NCBI GenBank assembly: GCA_965112735.1
Contig: OZ218961.1
Span: 3,269,848 to 3,333,847 of the forward strand
Length of the DNA: 64,000 nucleotides
Direction of reading: 5' to 3'
DNA from: Phaeosaccion multiseriatum
Taxonomy: Eukaryota > Ochrophyta, other classes
Position 1 is the first letter of the stretch; each line of letters opens with the position of its first letter. The notes beneath the pieces are model-generated. The model was not told the DNA's origin and searched no databases. It saw only the letters and a list, made by a program, of their open reading frames with translations. The position numbers were made by a program, and so were the translations under genes. Below, in pieces: positions 57,501 through 64,000 of this stretch.

Positions 57501-58256
57501 GAAGTGGATCTCAACTGGATCTCGGGTCTAGAGGCCTCGGACGAAGTGGATCTCAACTGGATCCCGGGTCTAGAGGCCTCGAACGAAGTGGATCTCAACT
57601 GGCTCTCGGGTCTAGAGGCCTCGAACGAAGTGGATCTCAACTGGATCCCGGGTCTAGAGGCCTCAGACGAAGTGGATCTCAACTGGATCTCGGGTCTAGA
57701 GGCCTCAAACGAAGTGGATCTCGACTGGATCCCGGGTCTAGAGGCCTCGAACGAAGTGGATCTCAACTGGCTCTCGGGTCTAGAGGCCTCGAACGAAGTG
57801 GATCTCAACTGGAACCCGGGTCTAGAGGCCTCGGACGAAGTGGATCTCAACTGGATCCCGGGTCCAGAGGCCTCGAACGAAGTGGATCTCAACTGGAACC
57901 CGGGTCTAGAGGCCTCGGACGAAGTCGATCTCAACTGGATCCCGGGTCTAGAGGCCTCGAACGAAGTGGATCTCAACTGGCTCTCGGGTCTAGAGGCCTC
58001 GAACGAAGTGGATCTCAACTGGATCTCGGGTCAAGAGGCCTCAAACGAAGTGGATCTCAAGTGGTTCTCGGGTCTAGAGGCCTCGAACGAAGTGGATCTC
58101 AACTGGCTCTCGGGTCTAGAGGCCTCGGACGAAGTGGATCTCAACTGGCTCTCGGGTCTAGAAGCCTCGAACGAAGTTCATCTCAACTGGATCCCGGGTC
58201 TAGAGGCCTCGAACGAAGTGGATCTCAACTGGATCCCGGGTCTAGAGGCCTCGAAC
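54587..58256. repeat. 42-bp subtelomeric satellite, block 1
   Basis: About 87 tandem copies of a 42-bp unit (TCTAGAGGCCTCGAACGAAG followed by a 22-base half ending ATCCCGGG). Variation is concentrated at a few positions: GAAC/GGAC, AACTGG/GACTGG/AAGTGG, and ATCCCG/CTCTCG/TTCTCG/CTCCCG/ATCTCG. Because 42 is a multiple of 3 and the unit lacks stops, long ORFs occur on both strands (plus: EASNEVDLNW; minus: EASRPGIQLRSTS). A TGA in the plus frame at about 55164 breaks one. I treat the array as non-coding satellite. Confidence 0.95.
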
Positions 58257-58432
58257 TGTGGAGTAGGCCACTCTTTCATGCCAAATCGGAAACCCGAGGC
58301 AATTGTTTAATATATTTTACTCTCGTTCTATCAATAAGGTTTTGACGTCTTATCTCTCCCACCAAGGAGTGGGGAGTCCACAGACAAAGAGTGTGAGTCA
58401 CAGTTAGTTAGCGCAAGTTCACCGACGCTACA
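58257..58432. other. Unique spacer between satellite blocks
   Basis: About 176 bp of AT-richer sequence, unrelated to the 42-bp unit, splits the array. It has no ORF or recognised element. Its right edge reads GACGCTACAG before the array resumes in mid-unit. Confidence 0.7.
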
Positions 58433-59857
58433 GAACGAAGCGGATCTCAACTGGAACCCGGGTCTAGAGGCCTCGAACGAAGTGGATCTCAACTGGATCC
58501 CAGGTCTAGAGGCCTCGAACGAAGTGGATCTCAACTGGATCCCGGGTCTAGAGGCCTCGGACGAAGTGGATCGCAACTGGCTCTCGGATCTAGAGGCCTC
58601 GAACGAAGTGGATCTCAACTGAATCTCGGGTCTAGAGGCCTCGAACGAAGTGGATCTCAAGTGGTTCTCGGGTCTAGAGGCCTCGAACGAAGTGGATCTC
58701 ATCTGGATCCCGGGTCTAGAGGCCTCGAACGAAGTGGATCTCAACTGGCTCCCGGGTCTAGAGGCCTCGAACGAAGTGGATCTCGACTGGATCCCGTGTC
58801 TAGAGGCCTCGAACGAAGTGGATCTCAACTGGCTCTCGGGTCTAGAGGCCTCGAACGAAGTGGATCTCAACTGGATCCCGGGTCTAGAGGCCTCGAACGA
58901 AGTGGATCTCAAGTGGTTCTCGGGTCTAGAGGCCTCGAACGAAGTGGATCTCAACTGGCTTTCGGGTCTGGAGGCCTCGAACGAAGTGGATCTCAACTGG
59001 CTCCCGGGTCTAGAGGCCTCGAACGAAGTGGATCTCAACTGGCTCTCGGGTCTAGAGGCCTCGGACGAAGTGGATCTCGACTGGCTCTCGCGTCTAGAGG
59101 CCTCGGACAAGTGGATCTCAAGTGGTTCTCGGGTCTAGAGGCCTCGAACGAAGTGGATCTCGACTGGCTCTCGGGTCTAGAGGCCTCGAACGAAGTGGAT
59201 CTCAACTGGATCCCGGGTCTAGAGGCCTCGAACGAAGTGGATCTCAACTGGATCCCGGGTCTAGAAGCCACAGACGAAGTGGATCTCGACTGGATCTCGG
59301 GTCCAGAGGCCTCGAACGAAGTGGATCTCGACTGGATCCCGGGTCTAGAGGCCTCAGACGAAGTGGATCTCAACTGGATCTCGGGTTAGAGGGCTCGAAC
59401 GAAGTGGATCTCAACTGGATCCCGGGTCTAGAGGCCTCGAACGAAGTGGATCTCGACTGGATCCCGGGTCTAGAGGCCTCGAACGAAGTGGATCTCAACT
59501 GGATCCCGGGTCTAGAGGCCTCGAACGAAGTGGATCTCAAGTGGTTCTCGGGTCTAGAGGCCTCGAACGAAGTGGATCTCAACTGGCGCTCGGGTCTAGA
59601 GGCCTCGGACGAAGTGGATCTCAACTGGCTCTCGGGTCTAGAGGCCTCGAACGAAGTGGATCTCAACTGGATCCCGGGTCTAGAGGCCTCGAACGAAGTG
59701 GATCTCAACTGGATCCCGGGTCTAGAGGCCTCGAACGAAGTGGATCTCAACTGGAACCCGGGTCTAGAGGCCTCGGACGAAGTGGATCTCACCTGGATCC
59801 CGGGTCTAGAGGCCTCGAACGAAGTGGATCTCAACTGGATCCCGGGTCTAGAGGCCT
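58433..59857. repeat. 42-bp subtelomeric satellite, block 2
   Basis: About 34 more copies of the same unit in the same orientation. Two single-base deletions (near 59108 and 59386) shift the reading frame within the block. Confidence 0.95.
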
Positions 59858-59887
59858 CTGTAGCGGTATATAAGGAGTCATTGGCTC
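59858..59887. repeat. 30-bp copy of ATPase intron end at telomere junction
   Basis: The 30 bases between the satellite and the telomere are identical to 52820-52849, the last 30 bases of the 56-bp ATPase intron including its AG acceptor. Identity stops at the splice site on one side and where TTAGGG begins on the other. Confidence 0.95.
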
Positions 59888-62800
59888 TTAGGGTTAGGGT
59901 TAGGGTTAGGGTTAGGGTTAGGGTTAGGGTTAGGGTTAGGGTTAGGGTTAGGGTTAGGGTTAGGGTTAGGGTTAGGGTTAGGGTTAGGGTTAGGGTTAGG
60001 GTTAGGGTTAGGGTTAGGGTTAGGGTTAGGGTTAGGGTTAGGGTTAGGTTAGGGTTAGGGTTAGGGTTAGGGTTAGGGTTAGGGTTAGGGTTAGGGTTAG
60101 GGTTAGGGTTAGGGTTAGGGTTAGGGTTAGGGTTAGGGTTAGGGTTAGGGTTAGGGTTAGGGTTAGGGTTAGGGTTAGGGTTAGGGTTAGGGTTAGGTTA
60201 GGGTTAGGGTTAGGGTTAGGGTTAGGGTTAGGGTTAGGGTTAGGGTTAGGGTTAGGGTTAGGGTTAGGGTTAGGGTTAGGGTTAGGGTTAGGGTTAGGGT
60301 TAGGGTTAGGGTTAGGGTTAGGGTTAGGGTTAGGGTTAGGGTTAGGGTTAGGGTTAGGGTTAGGGTTAGGGTTAGGGTTAGGGTTAGGGTTAGGGTTAGG
60401 GTTAGGGTTAGGGTTAGGGTTAGGGTTAGGGTTAGGGTTAGGGTTAGGGTTAGGGTTAGGGTTAGGGTTAGGGTTAGGGTTAGGGTTAGGGTTAGGGTTA
60501 GGGTTAGGGTTAGGGTTAGGGTTAGGGTTAGGGTTAGGGTTAGGGTTAGGGTTAGGGTTAGGGTTAGGGTTAGGGTTAGGGTTAGGGTTAGGGTTAGGGT
60601 TAGGGTTAGGGTTAGGGTTAGGGTTAGGGTTAGGGTTAGGGTTAGGGTTAGGGTTAGGGTTAGGGTTAGGGTTAGGGTTAGGGTTAGGGTTAGGGTTAGG
60701 GTTAGGGTTAGGGTTAGGGTTAGGGTTAGGGTTAGGGTTAGGGTTAGGGTTAGGGTTAGGGTTAGGGTTAGGGTTAGGGTTAGGGTTAGGGTTAGGGTTA
60801 GGGTTAGGGTTAGGGTTAGGGTTAGGGTTAGGGTTAGGGTTAGGGTTAGGGTTAGGGTTAGGGTTAGGGTTAGGGTTAGGGTTAGGGTTAGGGTTAGGGT
60901 TAGGGTTAGGGTTAGGGTTAGGGTTAGGGTTAGGGTTAGGGTTAGGGTTAGGGTTAGGGTTAGGGTTAGGGTTAGGGTTAGGGTTAGGGTTAGGGTTAGG
61001 GTTAGGGTTAGGGTTAGGGTTAGGGTTAGGGTTAGGGTTAGGGTTAGGGTTAGGGTTAGGGTTAGGGTTAGGGTTAGGGTTAGGGTTAGGGTTAGGGTTA
61101 GGGTTAGGGTTAGGGTTAGGGTTAGGGTTAGGGTTAGGGTTAGGGTTAGGGTTAGGGTTAGGGTTAGGGTTAGGGTTAGGGTTAGGGTTAGGGTTAGGGT
61201 TAGGGTTAGGGTTAGGGTTAGGGTTAGGGTTAGGGTTAGGGTTAGGGTTAGGGTTAGGGTTAGGGTTAGGGTTAGGGTTAGGGTTAGGGTTAGGGTTAGG
61301 GTTAGGGTTAGGGTTAGGGTTAGGGTTAGGTTAGGGTTAGGGTTAGGGTTAGGGTTAGGGTTAGGGTTAGGGTTAGGGTTAGGTTAGGGTTAGGGTTAGG
61401 GTTAGGGTTAGGGTTAGGGTTAGGGTTAGGGTTAGGGTTAGGGTTAGGGTTAGGGTTAGGGTTAGGGTTAGGGTTAGGGTTAGGGTTAGGGTTAGGGTTA
61501 GGGTTAGGGTTAGGGTTAGGGTTACTTAGGGTTAGGGTTAGGGTTAGGGTTAGGGTTAGGGTTAGGGTTAGGGTTAGGGTTAGGGTTAGGGTTAGGGTTA
61601 GGGTTAGGGTTAGGGTTAGGGTTAGGGTTAGGGTTAGGTTAGGGTTAGGGTTAGGGTTAGGGTTAGGGTTAGGGTTAGGGTTAGGGTTAGGGTTAGGGTT
61701 AGGGTTAGGGTTAGGGTTAGGTTAGGGTTAGGGTTAGGGTTAGGGTTAGGGTTAGGGTTAGGGTTAGGGTTAGGGTTAGGGTTAGGGTTAGGGTTAGGGT
61801 TAGGGTTAGGGTTAGGGTTAGGGTTAGGGTTAGGGTTAGGGTTAGGGTTAGGGTTAGGGTTAGGGTTAGGGTTAGGGTTAGGGTTAGGGTTAGGGTTAGG
61901 GTTAGGGTTAGGGTTAGGGTTAGGGTTAGGGTTAGGGTTAGGGTTAGGGTTAGGGTTAGGGTTAGGGTTAGGGTTAGGGTTAGGGTTAGGGTTAGGGTTA
62001 GGGTTAGGGTTAGGGTTAGGGTTAGGGTTAGGGTTAGGGTTAGGGTTAGGGTTAGGGTTAGGGTTAGGGTTAGGGTTAGGGTTAGGGTTAGGGTTAGGGT
62101 TAGGGTTAGGGTTAGGGTTAGGGTTAGGGTTAGGGTTAGGGTTAGGGTTAGGGTTAGGGTTAGGGTTAGGGTTAGGGTTAGGGTTAGGGTTAGGGTTAGG
62201 GTTAGGGTTAGGGTTAGGGTTAGGGTTAGGGTTAGGGTTAGGGTTAGGGTTAGGGTTAGGGTTAGGGTTAGGGTTAGGGTTAGGGTTAGGGTTAGGGTTA
62301 GGGTTAGGGTTAGGGTTAGGGTTAGGGTTAGGGTTAGGGTTAGGGTTAGGGTTAGGGTTAGGGTTAGGGTTAGGGTTAGGGTTAGGGTTAGGGTTAGGGT
62401 TAGGGTTAGGGTTAGGGTTAGGGTTAGGGTTAGGGTTAGGGTTAGGGTTAGGGTTAGGGTTAGGGTTAGGGTTAGGGTTAGGGTTAGGGTTAGGGTTAGG
62501 GTTAGGGTTAGGGTTAGGGTTAGGGTTAGGGTTAGGGTTAGGGTTAGGGTTAGGGTTAGGGTTAGGGTTAGGGTTAGGGTTAGGGTTAGGGTTAGGGTTA
62601 GGGTTAGGGTTAGGGTTAGGGTTAGGGTTAGGGTTAGGGTTAGGGTTAGGGTTAGGGTTAGGGTTAGGGTTAGGGTTAGGGTTAGGGTTAGGGTTAGGGT
62701 TAGGGTTAGGGTTAGGGTTAGGGTTAGGGTTAGGGTTAGGGTTAGGGTTAGGGTTAGGGTTAGGGTTAGGGTTAGGGTTAGGGTTAGGGTTAGGGTTAGG

Positions 62801-64000
62801 GTTAGGGTTAGGGTTAGGGTTAGGGTTAGGGTTAGGGTTAGGGTTAGGGTTAGGGTTAGGGTTAGGGTTAGGGTTAGGGTTAGGGTTAGGGTTAGGGTTA
62901 GGGTTAGGGTTAGGGTTAGGGTTAGGGTTAGGGTTAGGGTTAGGGTTAGGGTTAGGGTTAGGGTTAGGGTTAGGGTTAGGGTTAGGGTTAGGGTTAGGGT
63001 TAGGGTTAGGGTTAGGGTTAGGGTTAGGGTTAGGGTTAGGGTTAGGGTTAGGGTTAGGGTTAGGGTTAGGGTTAGGGTTAGGGTTAGGGTTAGGGTTAGG
63101 GTTAGGGTTAGGGTTAGGGTTAGGGTTAGGGTTAGGGTTAGGGTTAGGGTTAGGGTTAGGGTTAGGGTTAGGGTTAGGGTTAGGGTTAGGGTTAGGGTTA
63201 GGGTTAGGGTTAGGGTTAGGGTTAGGGTTAGGGTTAGGGTTAGGGTTAGGGTTAGGGTTAGGGTTAGGGTTAGGGTTAGGGTTAGGGTTAGGGTTAGGGT
63301 TAGGGTTAGGGTTAGGGTTAGGGTTAGGGTTAGGGTTAGGGTTAGGGTTAGGGTTAGGGTTAGGGTTAGGGTTAGGGTTAGGGTTAGGGTTAGGGTTAGG
63401 GTTAGGGTTAGGGTTAGGGTTAGGGTTAGGGTTAGGGTTAGGGTTAGGGTTAGGGTTAGGGTTAGGGTTAGGGTTAGGGTTAGGGTTAGGGTTAGGGTTA
63501 GGGTTAGGGTTAGGGTTAGGGTTAGGGTTAGGGTTAGGGTTAGGGTTAGGGTTAGGGTTAGGGTTAGGGTTAGGGTTAGGGTTAGGGTTAGGGTTAGGGT
63601 TAGGGTTAGGGTTAGGGTTAGGGTTAGGGTTAGGGTTAGGGTTAGGGTTAGGGTTAGGGTTAGGGTTAGGGTTAGGGTTAGGGTTAGGGTTAGGGTTAGG
63701 GTTAGGGTTAGGGTTAGGGTTAGGGTTAGGGTTAGGGTTAGGGTTAGGGTTAGGGTTAGGGTTAGGGTTAGGGTTAGGGTTAGGGTTAGGGTTAGGGTTA
63801 GGGTTAGGGTTAGGGTTAGGGTTAGGGTTAGGGTTAGGGTTAGGGTTAGGGTTAGGGTTAGGGTTAGGGTTAGGGTTAGGGTTAGGGTTAGGGTTAGGGT
63901 TAGGGTTAGGGTTAGGGTTAGGGTTAGGGTTAGGGTTAGGGTTAGGGTTAGGGTTAGGGTTAGGGTTAGGGTTAGGGTTAGGGTTAGGGGTTAGGGTTAG
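59888..64000 (+). repeat. Telomere, (TTAGGG)n
   Basis: About 4.1 kb of TTAGGG in G-rich-strand orientation toward the window end, so the right edge is at or near the chromosome end. Rare variants occur: TTAGG units near 60046, 60192, 61326, 61379, 61634 and 61716, TTACTTAGGG near 61521, and TTAGGGG near 63986. Confidence 0.99.

Noticed and set aside
54569-58310. Two very long ORFs (over 1000 codons) on opposite strands across the 42-bp array
   Set aside because: The unit is 42 bp without stops, so several frames stay open automatically. Variant bases change amino acids in all frames, and block 2 has frame-shifting deletions.
54587-59857. Polylinker or vector contamination suggested by adjacent GGATCC, CCCGGG, TCTAGA and AGGCCT
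   Set aside because: The order does not match the cloning-vector polylinkers I know, the sites are within a diverged natural tandem repeat, and no vector backbone is present.
1-59857. tRNA genes
   Set aside because: I looked for A-box/B-box pairs with cloverleaf potential and found none that convinced me; only the 5S gene is a clear Pol III unit. A tRNA scan would settle this.
59888-64000. Long RVRV or LGLGLG peptides read from the telomere
   Set aside because: A pure hexamer repeat read in frame; not a gene.

Overview
This is the end of a nuclear chromosome from a GC-rich eukaryote. Genes carry spliceosomal introns of about 55 to 600 bp, and the last 4.1 kb is a pure TTAGGG telomere tract. 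A PPR-SMR protein, a GARP-type MYB factor, kinesin, heterotrimeric G-beta, PIP-kinase, a mitochondrial-type PNPase and an ornithine aminotransferase sit together. With the TTAGGG telomere (not the TTTAGGG usual in plants and many green algae), this suggests a microalga or related protist, perhaps a stramenopile. The species cannot be fixed from the sequence alone.

Layout. 1-481: end of a PPR-SMR gene (+). 1215-3724: SLC10A7/RCH1-like transporter (-). 3775-6723: membrane-anchored coiled-coil protein with a LamG-like fold (+, intronless). 6724-8816: gene-poor gap with tandem repeats. 8817-9998: Sec20-type SNARE (-). 10367-13525: calponin-homology protein (+) with a complete 5S rRNA gene inside an intron. 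14002-19451: PIP-kinase (+). 20094-21687: RPL12 (-). 22274-27432: PNPase (+). 28342-30175: G-beta (-). 30176-32598: gap with a candidate MITE. 32599-34411: GARP/MYB factor (-). 34666-38172: unrecognised coiled-coil protein (+). 38501-45781: long kinesin with a polyglycine tract (-). 46128-48623: Cys/His-rich protein (+). 49076-52213: ornithine aminotransferase (-). 52675-53710: P-loop ATPase (-), perhaps with a signal-peptide exon at 54215-54400. 54587-59857: 42-bp satellite in two blocks. 59858-59887: a 30-bp copy of the ATPase intron end. 59888-64000: telomere.

Intron-exon models were built by hand from splice consensus, phase continuity and remembered family alignments. In most multi-exon genes every junction keeps frame, which is strong internal support. 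Functions are unrelated housekeeping roles (secretion, translation, organellar RNA decay, signalling, motor transport, amino-acid metabolism); there is no operon-like logic.

The most unusual signals are at DNA level. They are: a dispersed CAG-flanked TTGGTGATA motif found in introns and in exons in several frames and both orientations; short interstitial telomere repeats in introns and coding exons; microsatellites that begin exactly at splice sites; the intronic 5S gene; and the satellite-telomere junction, which carries the 3' end of a nearby gene's intron.
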